Assembly: GCA_017512405.1 (NCBI GenBank)
Contig: JAFWGJ010000134.1
Coordinates: 1 to 35,443, forward strand
DNA length: 35,443 bases
Direction: 5' to 3'
Origin: a bacterium
GTDB taxonomy: Bacteria > Cyanobacteriota > Vampirovibrionia > Gastranaerophilales > Gastranaerophilaceae
In this document: in pieces, positions 1-8,082 of the stretch
How positions within the stretch are numbered: position 1 is the first letter of the stretch
How the letters are laid out: each line of letters starts with the position of its first letter
The notes under the pieces: generated by a model
Seen by the model: the letters and a program-made list of their open reading frames with translations, nothing else
Told to the model about the DNA's origin: nothing
The model's database searches: none
Translations under genes and position numbers: made by a program

Positions 1-203
1 AGAATTTTGGGTAACTGTAAAATTAAAATATATATAGCCTGTTTTATGGAGTGCTCTCCTGCAAGTGTTTCTTTTATTGTGTTTAAAAGCATCTCAGGTG
101 CTATCCATACAATAGTGAATAGCATAATTGCTCCTAACGTGGCATAGAACACTTGTTTTAAAATATATCTGTCATAAATGGATAATTTGAATTTTGAATT
201 CAT
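1..203 (-). CDS. LptF/LptG-family permease, N-terminal part (cut by window edge)
   Basis: This frame opens with an ATG whose first base is the last base of the lptB stop codon (TAATG overlap), so the two are translationally coupled. It runs to the left edge without a stop, giving about 67 residues. The visible protein starts MNSKFKLSIYDRYILKQ and continues into a hydrophobic segment (LGAIMLFTIVWIAP). The pattern of a short basic head, the motif DRYILKQ and then the first membrane helix is typical of YjgP/YjgQ (LptF/LptG) permeases. In that family the protein pairs with LptB to extract lipopolysaccharide from the inner membrane. The position directly after lptB supports this. LptF and LptG cannot be told apart from the piece seen. 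Confidence 0.8.
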   Translation of the reverse strand, partial: MNSKFKLSIYDRYILKQVFYATLGAIMLFTIVWIAPEMLLNTIKETLAGEHSIKQAIYILILQLPKI

Positions 204-928
204 TATAGTTGGAAATCCTTTCCAAGGTAAAATTCTTTTGCAACAGGGTCTACGGCTACGTCTTCACTCTTACCTTGAATTTTTATTTTTCCGTCAAAAA
301 TTACATAAGCTCTGTCTGTTATGGAAAGAGTTGCTTTCGGATTGTGGTCCGTAATTAATACTCCTAAACCTTTGTCATCAGATAATTTTCTGATGTTTTC
401 TTTAATTTCTCCAATTGCAATTGGGTCAATACCTGTGAATGGTTCATCAAGCAATATGAAATCAGGACTTGCCGCTAATGCTCTTGCAAGTTCTACACGG
501 CGCCTTTCACCACCTGATAATGAAATTGCGGATGCTCCGCGAAGTTTTGTTATACCAAATTCATCCAATAATTCTTCAAGTTTATCTCTTTTTTCGTCTT
601 TATTTAGTTTATCATTCATTTCAAGAACAAGTTTTATGTTTTCATCAACGGTAAGTTTTCTGAAAATGGATGCTTCTTGCGGTAAGTATCCAATACCTGC
701 TTTTGAACGTAAATTCATTGGCCATGATGAAATATCTTCACCATTAAGCAGTACTTGACCTCTATTTGGTTTTACCAAACCTACAACCATATAAAATGTG
801 GTTGTTTTACCTGCTCCGTTAGGACCTAAAAGACAAACAACTTCACCTTTGTTTACTTCAAATGTTACGTCATTTACAACACTTCTATCCCCGTATATTT
901 TTACCAAATTTTTGGATTCAATTTTCAT
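203..928 (-). CDS. lptB: LPS export ABC transporter ATP-binding protein LptB
   Basis: The 241-residue protein is a full-length ABC ATPase. It has a Walker A GPNGAGKTT near residue 36, a Q-loop in GYLPQEASIFRKLTV, the signature LSGGERRRVELARAL near residue 138, Walker B FILLDEPFTGIDP and a switch histidine in ITDHN. The sequences GYLPQEASIFRKL and DHNPKATLSITDRAYVI are characteristic of LptB within the ABC superfamily. LptB hydrolyses ATP in the cytoplasm to drive LPS transport through LptFG to the outer membrane. It lies 12 bp after the upstream binding-protein gene and overlaps the following permease by one base, so the three are probably co-transcribed. Its presence argues for an LPS-bearing diderm cell. 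Confidence 0.95.
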   Translation of the reverse strand: MKIESKNLVKIYGDRSVVNDVTFEVNKGEVVCLLGPNGAGKTTTFYMVVGLVKPNRGQVLLNGEDISSWPMNLRSKAGIGYLPQEASIFRKLTVDENIKLVLEMNDKLNKDEKRDKLEELLDEFGITKLRGASAISLSGGERRRVELARALAASPDFILLDEPFTGIDPIAIGEIKENIRKLSDDKGLGVLITDHNPKATLSITDRAYVIFDGKIKIQGKSEDVAVDPVAKEFYLGKDFQL

Positions 929-940
929 AACTTTATCCCT

Positions 941-1738
941 TTATTTTATTTCAGAAGGTTTAAACCAACGTGATTTTAATTTTGTCATTGTTCCGTTAGA
1001 TTTCATAATGTTTATAGTACTGTTTACGATATCAATTGCTCTTTCACTTTCAGTACCTTTTCTAAATGCTATTCCGTATGGTTCTTGCGTGTATCTTTGT
1101 TGAAGAATTTTTACGTTTGCATCATTTATTGAGTATCCTAAGAGGATTGTATCATCTGACGCAAATGCATCAATGTTATCCGCTTTTAAGGCGTTATAAG
1201 CTTCTTGATATGTCTTAAATCCTTGTATCTGCGCTCCGGGAGCTACTGTTTTTATTCCTTCTATGGCTGTTGTTCCAAAAGTTACACCAACCCTTTTATT
1301 ATTTAAATCTGTAAATGTTTTTATTTTGCTGTTTCTTTTTACAAGTATTGTTTGACCTGCATAGTAGTATGGTTCAGAAAAATCAACAACGTTTGCTCTG
1401 CTTTTTGTTATTGTCATTGTTGCTATAAGCATGTCTGCTTTACCTGAATTTAACATTGATATTCTGGTCGCAGGTTCTACAATAACATATTCGACAGCAT
1501 TTTCGTCTGTTAGTATAGCTTTTGCAATTTGTTTTGCAATGTCTATTTCAAAACCTTGCGGTTTACCGTCTGGACCTTTAAAACTAAACGGTTGTATGTT
1601 ATTTTCAATACCGACTACCAATTTACCTCTTTGTTGAATACTGTCATATAAGTCCATTGGGGCTTGTTTTTTACCGCATCCAACAAGAACAATTGTTATC
1701 ATTAATATTAATGAAATATTTATTAAAAATCTTTTCAT
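941..1738 (-). CDS. Amino-acid-type ABC transporter substrate-binding lipoprotein (SBP family 3)
   Basis: The 265-residue protein begins with a lipoprotein signal: a basic start, a hydrophobic run and the lipobox LVGC, with the acylated cysteine near residue 21. The mature part has hallmarks of bacterial extracellular solute-binding family 3: RGKLVVGIENNIQPFSF at the start of lobe 1, GFEIDIAKQIAKAI, and KRVGVTFGTTAIEGIK in lobe 2. Members bind polar amino acids such as glutamine, arginine or cystine for an ABC importer. The ligand cannot be read from the sequence. No permease or ATPase of an amino acid importer is adjacent, and the ATPase next door is LptB. Partners are therefore elsewhere, or this is an orphan receptor. 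The gene is divergent from dxr across about 60 bp. Confidence 0.85.
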   Translation of the reverse strand: MKRFLINISLILMITIVLVGCGKKQAPMDLYDSIQQRGKLVVGIENNIQPFSFKGPDGKPQGFEIDIAKQIAKAILTDENAVEYVIVEPATRISMLNSGKADMLIATMTITKSRANVVDFSEPYYYAGQTILVKRNSKIKTFTDLNNKRVGVTFGTTAIEGIKTVAPGAQIQGFKTYQEAYNALKADNIDAFASDDTILLGYSINDANVKILQQRYTQEPYGIAFRKGTESERAIDIVNSTINIMKSNGTMTKLKSRWFKPSEIK

Positions 1739-1786
1739 ATCATCTTTAATTAATCATAAATATACTATTTTGTAAATATTTTGATG

Positions 1787-1792
1787 TATAAT
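1787..1792 (+). promoter_or_regulatory. -10 element (TATAAT) close to the dxr start
   Basis: A perfect TATAAT lies 9 bp before the ATG at 1802, so a transcript would begin only a few bases before the start codon. No convincing -35 is seen at the usual distance. The background is AT-rich, so chance matches are common. Confidence 0.4.
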
Positions 1793-1801
1793 GATTACAT
1801 T

Positions 1802-2935
1802 ATGAAAAGAAAAATTAGCATTATTGGTTCAACCGGTTCTATCGGCAGACAGACGCTTGAGGTTATTGAAAAGTTAAGCGATAAATTTGAAATAATATCT
1901 CTTGCAGGTGGTTCAAATATAGAACTATTGAATAAACAGATTGAAAAATTTAAGCCGAAATTTGTTTGCACAAGTCATAAAAGTAATGATTTAAAGCCTT
2001 ATAATGCAAAAGTTTTATATGGTGGGGATGGTTTAGATGAAATTTGTTCAAACACAGAAAATGATATTATTGTTGTTGCCGTTTCAGGAAAGGTTGGTTT
2101 AAAACCAACTTTAAAGGCTATTGAAAATAAAATTGATATTGCCTTAGCAAATAAAGAAACGCTTGTCATGGCAGGTGATATTGTTATGAAGCGTGCAAAA
2201 GAAGCTGGCGTTAAGATATTGCCTGTGGATAGTGAACACTCTGCCATATTTCAATGCATTCATGGTGAATTAGAAAAAGTAGACAGATTAATAATTACTG
2301 CCTCTGGCGGACCTTTTTTATATAAATCAATTGATGAAATTAAAAATGCGACAGTTGAACAAGCTCTTGCACATCCTCGTTGGAATATGGGTAAAAAAAT
2401 TACCGTCGACAGTGCAACTTTGATGAATAAAGGGCTTGAAATTATTGAAGCTCACCATTTATTTGACATGGATTATGACAGAATAAATGTTGTAATTCAT
2501 CCGCAAAGTTATGTTCATTCCGCAATTGAATACAAAGACGGCAGTATTTTGGCTCAAATTGGTGTTCCTAGCATGCATCTGCCTATTCAATATGCAATTT
2601 GTTATCCTGAAAGACCGGAAGGCATTAAATCAAGAAGCTTTAATTTTATAGAGGCTCAAAAATTTGAATTTTTAGAACCAGATTTTGAAAAATTCCCTTG
2701 TCCTGCTTTGGCTTATGAAGCGGGAAGAACGGGCGGAAGTGCCACAACTTGTATGAATGCGGCTAATGAAGAAGCTGTATATGCATTTTTAGAAGGTAAA
2801 ATTACTTTGTACGATATTTATACAACAGTTGAAAAAATATATCGCAAACATAATGTTGTTAAAAATCCTGACATTGATGAAATTTTTGAAATTGATAACG
2901 AAATAAGACAAAAAACAAAAGAACTTTTTAATTAA
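1802..2935 (+). CDS. dxr: 1-deoxy-D-xylulose 5-phosphate reductoisomerase
   Basis: This is the second, committed enzyme of the MEP isoprenoid pathway, converting DXP to MEP with NADPH and a divalent metal. The 377-residue protein has the N-terminal nucleotide-binding motif STGSIGRQTLEVIEKL, the linker LANKETLVMAG, the metal-site segment DSEHSAIFQC, the active-site loop SGGPF, and HPRWNMGKKITVDSATLMNKGLE in three consecutive conserved blocks. Length fits the family. The frame is open further upstream to a TTG at 1781, but family members start at the equivalent of MKRKISIIGSTG, so the ATG at 1802 was chosen. The gene ends in a 4 bp tail-to-tail overlap with the minus-strand gene that follows. 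A second MEP gene, ispF, lies at 6803-7285. Confidence 0.96.
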   Translation: MKRKISIIGSTGSIGRQTLEVIEKLSDKFEIISLAGGSNIELLNKQIEKFKPKFVCTSHKSNDLKPYNAKVLYGGDGLDEICSNTENDIIVVAVSGKVGLKPTLKAIENKIDIALANKETLVMAGDIVMKRAKEAGVKILPVDSEHSAIFQCIHGELEKVDRLIITASGGPFLYKSIDEIKNATVEQALAHPRWNMGKKITVDSATLMNKGLEIIEAHHLFDMDYDRINVVIHPQSYVHSAIEYKDGSILAQIGVPSMHLPIQYAICYPERPEGIKSRSFNFIEAQKFEFLEPDFEKFPCPALAYEAGRTGGSATTCMNAANEEAVYAFLEGKITLYDIYTTVEKIYRKHNVVKNPDIDEIFEIDNEIRQKTKELFN

Positions 2936-4086
2936 ACTTCAAAAGGATCTTTTTCTTTGTAATAATTAGGTTTCTTTTTAAGTTTATCGTTTTTCTTTTT
3001 TACTTTCTCAGGAACATTTTTATATGCGTTATCCACAGATATTTTTGAAAGAGTTTTCTTTGTTCTTCTGTCGCAGAAAGATAACCAGAAACTTCTGTTT
3101 ATATTGTCAACTGAAAACGAAATTCTTCCTGCAACTCTATCTCCTGGTTTTATTTGTTTAAATAATAAGTTCGTATCACCGAAGATAGACGGATGAAATA
3201 CGTTGTTATAGTCATTTACAAGAGCTAAATCCATACCTGATAATGTAAGATTTGTCATATTCGTAATAGATAAAGTTAATGTAATAGTATTAGCTTCTCC
3301 AAAAGGGTCTTTTTCGTGTATTACGTTTGTTATTTTTATTGTAAGACCGGGATAATTTACTTCGTGTTGTCGTAATGCTGTATCTTTGTATACAGGAAGA
3401 GGAACTTTTGTATTTATTTTTACTCTGATTTCATCTCCGGGAGAAATTAAAACGTCTTTTCCTTTCCTCCAAAGTGACATACCCAAACCGATAGTACCGC
3501 CAATAGCCGCACCACCCATTACTGTGTAGCCGTTAGATGCAATAGCTGCTTCAATACCAAATATATTTAGAGCCATTAATCCGCCTACTGCACCACCCGC
3601 AGCAGTGTAACCAAGATCTGTTGCAACAATTTTACCTGCTTCAACTACCGGATGCATACGGGTAGACATTTTCCCTTCTATTGGTATTTCTCTGCCGTCA
3701 GGTGTAACCAAGTAATCAAAATCAAGTGTTAAATATCCGTTACGACCTAATCTTTTTGCTTCCGATTGTTCTTTTATAATTCCGTGAGCAAGTGTTCCTT
3801 TCGGTAAAATTACACCGCTGTCTCCATTTACATCGCTTACAACTTCTGCAAAAAATTCATCACCTTCAATTGAAAAATTGCCATCAATAACCTGAGATAC
3901 AGTCATTTTTATTACATCTTTTTCATCAAGTATTTCTATCTGACCCGTAAATAATTCAGACTGCTCTTGTTGTGTTTTGTCATATTTTTCAGCATGACCT
4001 TTATATGTTTCTGCAAAAACTATACCAGTATTCAAAAAACACAACAATAATATTAAACTTGCAATTATTTTCCCAGATTTTCGCAT
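2932..4086 (-). CDS. Exported protein of unknown function with glycine-rich segment and C-terminal beta domain
   Basis: I do not recognise this 384-residue protein. It has a clear Sec signal peptide (hydrophobic run, then VFAET near residue 25). Residues about 40-150 look all-beta and include ILPKGTLAHGII and TPDGREIPIEGK, like the beta segments of TrbI/VirB10-type or envelope-assembly proteins. Residues about 160-215 form a Gly/Ala-rich stretch (AAGGAVGGLMALNIFG, GGAAIGGTIGLGM) of glycine-zipper type that could insert in a membrane. The C-terminal part (NTITLTLSITNMTNLTLSGMDLALVNDYN, then IKPGDRVAGRISF) has the alternation and layout of a DUF4352-like Ig fold, and the tail is highly lysine-rich. 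An envelope location is inferred. It is convergent with dxr and divergent from the nucleoside transporter. Confidence 0.7.
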   Translation of the reverse strand: MRKSGKIIASLILLLCFLNTGIVFAETYKGHAEKYDKTQQEQSELFTGQIEILDEKDVIKMTVSQVIDGNFSIEGDEFFAEVVSDVNGDSGVILPKGTLAHGIIKEQSEAKRLGRNGYLTLDFDYLVTPDGREIPIEGKMSTRMHPVVEAGKIVATDLGYTAAGGAVGGLMALNIFGIEAAIASNGYTVMGGAAIGGTIGLGMSLWRKGKDVLISPGDEIRVKINTKVPLPVYKDTALRQHEVNYPGLTIKITNVIHEKDPFGEANTITLTLSITNMTNLTLSGMDLALVNDYNNVFHPSIFGDTNLLFKQIKPGDRVAGRISFSVDNINRSFWLSFCDRRTKKTLSKISVDNAYKNVPEKVKKKNDKLKKKPNYYKEKDPFEV

Positions 4087-4187
4087 ACCTATATATTATA
4101 TTTAATTTGAAAAAATTTCCATTTGTAAACATTCATTGCAGTACTAAATAAAATAGATTATTTTTTAGTAAAATAAAATTAATAGAT

Positions 4188-4193
4188 AAGGAG
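4188..4193 (+). promoter_or_regulatory. Strong Shine-Dalgarno (AAGGAG) of the nucleoside transporter
   Basis: AAGGAG lies 7 bases before the ATG at 4201 and fixes that start. It is one of the few canonical sites in the window. Confidence 0.7.
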
Positions 4194-4200
4194 TTTTATA

Positions 4201-5478
4201 ATGGATAAATTCATTGCTGTTATCGGTATGATTATTTTACTGGCAATTGCTTATGCATTGTCTAATAATAAGAAAGCGATTAATTACAAAACCGTTGGTG
4301 TAGGCTTGGCTTTACAAATTTTATTCGGTATTTTTATTTTCAAAGTTCCGGTAGGTCAGCAAATATTTTTATGGTGCGGTCGTGCGATTGAAAAATTGCT
4401 TGAATTTGCTAACGAAGGCGGACGTTTTGTTTTTGGTCATTTGTTGGACAGCAAATTGCTGGAAGCTGCATTTGGGCAAGGTGCAATGGTTTTCGCAATC
4501 CAGCTTATAAGTGCAACCATTTTCATGATGATGATAGTAAATATTCTTTATTACTACGGTATAATGCAAAGAATAGTTACTATACTTGGTAAAGCAATGA
4601 ACAAATTAATGAAAGTTAGTGGTGCAGAAGCTCTTTCTAACGTTGCAAGTGCTTTTGTCGGACAAGTTACCGCACAAATTATGATTAAACCTTATCTTGC
4701 AAAATTAACACGTTCTGAATTATTGGCTTCAATGGCCGGTTCTATGGCTTGTACATCAGGTGCTATGATGCCTGTATATGCATTAATGGGTATCCCGATT
4801 GAATATGTTTTGGCTTCTGCTGTAATGGCTATTCCTGGTGCGTTAGTTATGACTAAACTTGTTTATCCTGAAACGGCTGTTCCTGAGACTATGGAAAATA
4901 TTAAACTAAGTAAAAGAAAGACTCATTCTAATGTTTTCGATGCGATAGCTTCCGGTGCATCAGAAGGTATGATGGTTTCTCTTAACGTTGTCGCTATGTT
5001 GCTTGCAATTGTTGCATTAATTGCTATGATTGACTTTATATTGGCTGCTTTTGGTGGATTTATTTATAACTTGTTCCATTTGACAGGACCTATTTTAGGT
5101 TTTGATTTACCTGCTTTATCATTAAAAATGATTTTGGGTAAATTCTTTGCATTATTTGCTTTTATTATGGGAGCTCCTGTTCAGGATATCTTTAATGTCG
5201 GTGGTGTTATCGGTTTGAAAATAGTTTCAAATGAAGTTTACGGTTATACCGATTTACTTGCAATTAAAGATATAATTACAGAAAAATCTTTCATTATTAC
5301 ATCATTTGCAATTTGTTCATTTGGTAACTTTGGTTCTATTGCAACACAAATCGGTGCTATTGGCGGACTTGCTCCTAACCAAAGAAAAAATATTGCAAAA
5401 TTAGGTATGAGAGCTTTAATCTGCGGTACATTTACAACATTTATGTCTGCTTGTATTGCAGGTATTCTTATCGGTTAA
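4201..5478 (+). CDS. Concentrative nucleoside transporter (CNT/NupC family)
   Basis: The 425-residue integral membrane protein has a hydrophobic first helix, the N-terminal block VGLALQILFGIFIFKVPVGQ, a central IKPYLAKLTRSEL block, and the C-terminal block SFGNFGSIATQIGAIGGLAPNQRKNIAKLGMRAL. This matches the CNT order of domains. In the family the protein imports nucleosides with Na+ or H+. The conserved NE of the second substrate motif (SNEVYGYTDL) and the N and S of SFGNFGS are present. The first substrate motif, commonly GQTEAPL, reads GQVTAQI here, so the ligand may differ from that of standard NupC. It stands alone with its own ribosome site and is followed by a strong terminator at 5501-5532. 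Confidence 0.88.
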   Translation: MDKFIAVIGMIILLAIAYALSNNKKAINYKTVGVGLALQILFGIFIFKVPVGQQIFLWCGRAIEKLLEFANEGGRFVFGHLLDSKLLEAAFGQGAMVFAIQLISATIFMMMIVNILYYYGIMQRIVTILGKAMNKLMKVSGAEALSNVASAFVGQVTAQIMIKPYLAKLTRSELLASMAGSMACTSGAMMPVYALMGIPIEYVLASAVMAIPGALVMTKLVYPETAVPETMENIKLSKRKTHSNVFDAIASGASEGMMVSLNVVAMLLAIVALIAMIDFILAAFGGFIYNLFHLTGPILGFDLPALSLKMILGKFFALFAFIMGAPVQDIFNVGGVIGLKIVSNEVYGYTDLLAIKDIITEKSFIITSFAICSFGNFGSIATQIGAIGGLAPNQRKNIAKLGMRALICGTFTTFMSACIAGILIG

Positions 5479-5500
5479 TCAAATTATTGTTAGACATAAT

Positions 5501-5532
5501 AAAAAGGACCTAGCATTGGCTAAGTCCTTTTT
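5501..5532 (+). terminator. Rho-independent terminator, probably bidirectional
   Basis: AAAAAGGAC pairs with GTCCTTTTT and AGC pairs with GCT inside it, around a short loop, with A and T tracts on both sides. It ends the nucleoside transporter transcript on the plus strand and can also end the small minus-strand gene at 5554-5712. Confidence 0.85.
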
Positions 5533-5553
5533 CAGTATAAGTAAATTCTTTAA

Positions 5554-5712
5554 TTAAGCGTTAAATGCTGTTTCTGTACTACCTTGTGAGTTGCCTCCAA
5601 AGTTATCAAATACTGAGTTAACAAAAGCAACTTGCGGTTGTGTATTTTGTTCAACGAATTTTTTATCGTTATTACTGATAGCGTCTACTGAACCTAATGA
5701 ATTAACTGGCAT
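5554..5712 (-). CDS. Small protein of 52 residues, unknown function
   Basis: A complete frame of 52 codons starts at an ATG preceded by AGAGGAG about 8 bases away, one of the best ribosome sites in the window. The product is polar, without a signal peptide or membrane helix. It starts MPVNSLGSVDAISNNDKKF and ends in a low-complexity region rich in Asn, Gly, Ser and Thr. Its stop lies 21 bp from the bidirectional terminator at 5501-5532, which gives it a complete transcription unit. I do not recognise a family. The strong ribosome site and clean terminator make a real gene likely. The 145 bp between it and gmhA (5713-5857) holds only its presumed promoter region. Confidence 0.6.
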   Translation of the reverse strand: MPVNSLGSVDAISNNDKKFVEQNTQPQVAFVNSVFDNFGGNSQGSTETAFNA

Positions 5713-5857
5713 AATTTAATCTCCTCTTTAAATATCTCTTACTCTTATATAAAGTATTTTTATTTTGAAAAATTGCGGGCATGGTTTAAAATATGAAGTT
5801 TTGTAAACAAATAATTTTTAAAAATGACCGCAAATGGTATTAATATAAGCGTAAAGG

Positions 5858-6433
5858 CTATTTTAATAATTCATCTTCAACAAGCAAACAAATTAAATGA
5901 CCTAGTGTCATTTGTGCTTCCTGAATATTAGGTGTTTCGCTTGATGGGATTTTTATTAGTATTTTGCAAATGTTGTCCATATCACAAGATCTTTCTCCCG
6001 TAAGTCCAATGGTTATAAGTTCCATTTCATTTGCAATATTTATTGAATCAATAATATTTTTTGAATTTCCTGATGTTGACAGTGCAAAGAGAATATCTCC
6101 TTTTTTGCCTATGGCTTCGATTTGTCTTGAAAATGCTTTGTCATAGCTGAAATCATTAGATAAAGCGGTGATAAGTGAATTATTTGATGTTAATGATATA
6201 GCGTTAAAAGCTTGTCTGTCTTTATAAAATTTTGAAACAAATTCTGTTGCAAGGTGGTCGCAGTCGCTTGCGGAACCTCCGTTGCCAACAAAAAGAATTT
6301 TATTACCGTTTTTAAGTGCATTTATTATTTCGTTGCATATTGTTTCAACGGTTTGTAGTATTTTTTCGTTTTGTAAAATCTTTTCTTTTGTTGTTATTGA
6401 ATTTCGTATATATTCTTTTATTTTAGTTTTCAT
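5858..6433 (-). CDS. gmhA: Sedoheptulose 7-phosphate isomerase (phosphoheptose isomerase)
   Basis: The 191-residue single SIS-domain protein matches GmhA in length and motifs: FVGNGGSASDCDHLATEFVSKF near residue 48, ISLTSNNSLITALSNDFSYDKAFSRQIEAIG, the phosphate loop LSTSGNSKNIIDSI, and the C-terminal catalytic region ETPNIQEAQMTLGHLICLLVE. The last contains the QE and GH residues used by the family, with Gln in place of the usual His after QEA. GmhA converts sedoheptulose 7-phosphate to D-glycero-D-manno-heptose 7-phosphate for LPS core or S-layer glycan heptose. It is the last gene of the seven-gene minus operon and overlaps the glyoxalase gene by 11 bp. Other heptose genes (hldE, gmhB) are not in the window. 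Confidence 0.9.
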   Translation of the reverse strand: MKTKIKEYIRNSITTKEKILQNEKILQTVETICNEIINALKNGNKILFVGNGGSASDCDHLATEFVSKFYKDRQAFNAISLTSNNSLITALSNDFSYDKAFSRQIEAIGKKGDILFALSTSGNSKNIIDSINIANEMELITIGLTGERSCDMDNICKILIKIPSSETPNIQEAQMTLGHLICLLVEDELLK

Positions 6434-6806
6434 TTATTTTCTCTATCAATTCTATTTCATTTCCGTCAGGGTCTTTTACGAAAGCTATTTTTGTTCCGCT
6501 GAAAATAACAAATGGTTCATAAAGGTATTCATAGCCTAAATTATTAAGCTTTTCAGTAAATTTATCTAATGAGTTTACCGAAAATGCAAAATGTCCGAAT
6601 GCATTGCCGTTTTTGTAGCCGTTTTCAGGTGTATCATCATTATATGTCAATTCAATTTGAGCTGTATGTTCTTCGTCTTCAAGAAAGTATAATTCGCAAT
6701 CATCAAGACGTTTTTTCTTCACAAATGTCATGTTTAATAAATTTTGGTAAAAATCAAGAGATTTTTGCAAATCTTTTACTCTAATCATTGTGTGTAAGAA
6801 TTTCAT
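6423..6806 (-). CDS. gloA: VOC-family protein, probable lactoylglutathione lyase (glyoxalase I)
   Basis: The 127-residue protein has two beta-alpha-beta-beta-beta modules of the vicinal oxygen chelate fold and follows the glyoxalase I layout: HTMIRVKDLQKSLDFYQNLL at the N-terminus (metal His 5), IELTYN near residue 50 (metal Glu), NAFGHFAFSV (second metal His) and FVKDPDGNEIELIE (second metal Glu). All four expected metal ligands are present. Glyoxalase I isomerises the hemithioacetal of methylglyoxal and a thiol. Whether glutathione or another thiol is used here is unknown. It overlaps ispF by 4 bp (ATGA) and gmhA by 11 bp. Confidence 0.88.
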   Translation of the reverse strand: MKFLHTMIRVKDLQKSLDFYQNLLNMTFVKKKRLDDCELYFLEDEEHTAQIELTYNDDTPENGYKNGNAFGHFAFSVNSLDKFTEKLNNLGYEYLYEPFVIFSGTKIAFVKDPDGNEIELIEKINEN

Positions 6807-7285
6807 TGCATATCCTTTCTAAGCATAACTATTGCTTGAGCTTCAATAGCTTTTTTTTCACCGACTGCATCCATTTGTTCATTTGTTTTTGCTTTTATTG
6901 AAATTAAGTTTATATCAATCATAAGTTCTTTTGCAAGTTTTTCTCTAATTTTTGGTATATAAGGTTTCATTTTTGGTTCTTGCACAATAATATTACAGTC
7001 AATATTATTTATTGTGTAGCCTTCATCATTAATTAGTTGTAAGGCTCTTTTTAATAATAAAATACTTGATACATCTTTATATTCGTTATCTGTATCAGGA
7101 AAATGTGTTCCGATATCACCCAGTGCCAGTGCTCCGAACATTGCATCTATGATTGCGTGAATTAAAACATCCGCATCAGAATGACCTACAAGTCCTTTTT
7201 CATAAGGTATTTTTATACCGCCAATTATTAAATCCCTGTTGTAATCAAGTTTATGAATGTCATAACCTAAACCAATTCTATACAT
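6803..7285 (-). CDS. ispF: 2-C-methyl-D-erythritol 2,4-cyclodiphosphate synthase
   Basis: This MEP-pathway enzyme cyclises CDP-ME 2-phosphate, releasing CMP, in the same pathway as the dxr gene at 1802-2935. The 160-residue protein has the family motifs GLGYDIHKL (metal Asp and His), GHSDADVLIHAIIDAMFGALALGDIGTHFPDTD (third metal His in VLIHA) and IVQEPKMKPYIPKIR. The C-terminal loop reads KTNEQMDAVGEKKAIEAQA, a variant of the usual TTNExLGxxGRxEGIAA. The ATG at 7285 was preferred because the family starts at M-x-IG-x-G; a GTG two codons upstream is possible. It overlaps the HAD gene by 8 bp and the glyoxalase gene by 4 bp. Confidence 0.94.
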   Translation of the reverse strand: MYRIGLGYDIHKLDYNRDLIIGGIKIPYEKGLVGHSDADVLIHAIIDAMFGALALGDIGTHFPDTDNEYKDVSSILLLKRALQLINDEGYTINNIDCNIIVQEPKMKPYIPKIREKLAKELMIDINLISIKAKTNEQMDAVGEKKAIEAQAIVMLRKDMQ

Positions 7286-8081
7286 TTGCACCCGCTTTTA
7301 CAAATTTCTCAATTGCTTTTACAAAGCCATCGTTATCCACCGTGTCAGTCACATAATCCGCAAGTTTTTTTAATTCTTCTGTTGCGTTGCCCATCGCAAT
7401 TTTTATTCCGCCGGAGGTTAACAGTTCAAAATCGTTATTATGGTCGCCGATTGATAATGTTTCCTCTTTTGAAATTCCATAAAATTTTTGAATACAGTTT
7501 ACACCGTCACCCTTTGTTGCTTCTCTGTGACACACTTCACAAAAGAAATCTGTTGATTTAACTATATACAATTCCGGAAAATCTTTCTGTAATTTATCTG
7601 TTACCATCGTAACTTTATCTGCATCATTGTAATCTATAAATAATATTTTATTAACGTTGTTTAGTTTAATTGTGTTGAATGGTTGAATATTGAATGGTAT
7701 ATGTTGATGGCTTGCGTATTTGCGTGTGAATTCATTTTCTTTTTCTACGTACAAGTCATCATTCATATATAAATTTATATGAATATCTTGTTTTAAGCCC
7801 CAATCTATAATTCGTTTAGAAATATCATTCGGAATATATTTTTCGTATAAAACGTGTTCCTTATTTTTAACCAATGCACCTTGATATGAAACTATCGGAG
7901 TACTTAAACCGAGTTCATCTGCAATTTTTTGTGCGGATTTGTGCATTCTGCCAGTAACCAAAACTACTTTTACTCCCAGATTATCCAAATCGTGAATGCA
8001 ATCAATAACAGCTTTATTAAATTCTCCGTTATGTTTTAGAATAGTTCCGTCAATATCTGTTGTAACAAGTTTTATTGTCAT
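7278..8081 (-). CDS. HAD-superfamily Cof-type phosphatase
   Basis: The 267-residue protein has all four HAD motifs: DIDGTIL near residue 9 (nucleophile and acid/base Asp), VTGR near residue 45, the lysine in ATKGDGVNCIQKFYGI, and IGDHNNDFELL near residue 213. The long insertion between motifs II and III is the C2B cap typical of Cof/YbjI proteins. Relatives dephosphorylate sugar phosphates or flavin and pyridoxal phosphates. The substrate cannot be inferred. A TTG-started frame reaches 8093, but TGAGGA lies 7 bases before the ATG at 8081, which sits one base after the NUDIX stop, so that ATG was chosen. Confidence 0.85.
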   Translation of the reverse strand: MTIKLVTTDIDGTILKHNGEFNKAVIDCIHDLDNLGVKVVLVTGRMHKSAQKIADELGLSTPIVSYQGALVKNKEHVLYEKYIPNDISKRIIDWGLKQDIHINLYMNDDLYVEKENEFTRKYASHQHIPFNIQPFNTIKLNNVNKILFIDYNDADKVTMVTDKLQKDFPELYIVKSTDFFCEVCHREATKGDGVNCIQKFYGISKEETLSIGDHNNDFELLTSGGIKIAMGNATEELKKLADYVTDTVDNDGFVKAIEKFVKAGANV

Positions 8082-8082
8082 C

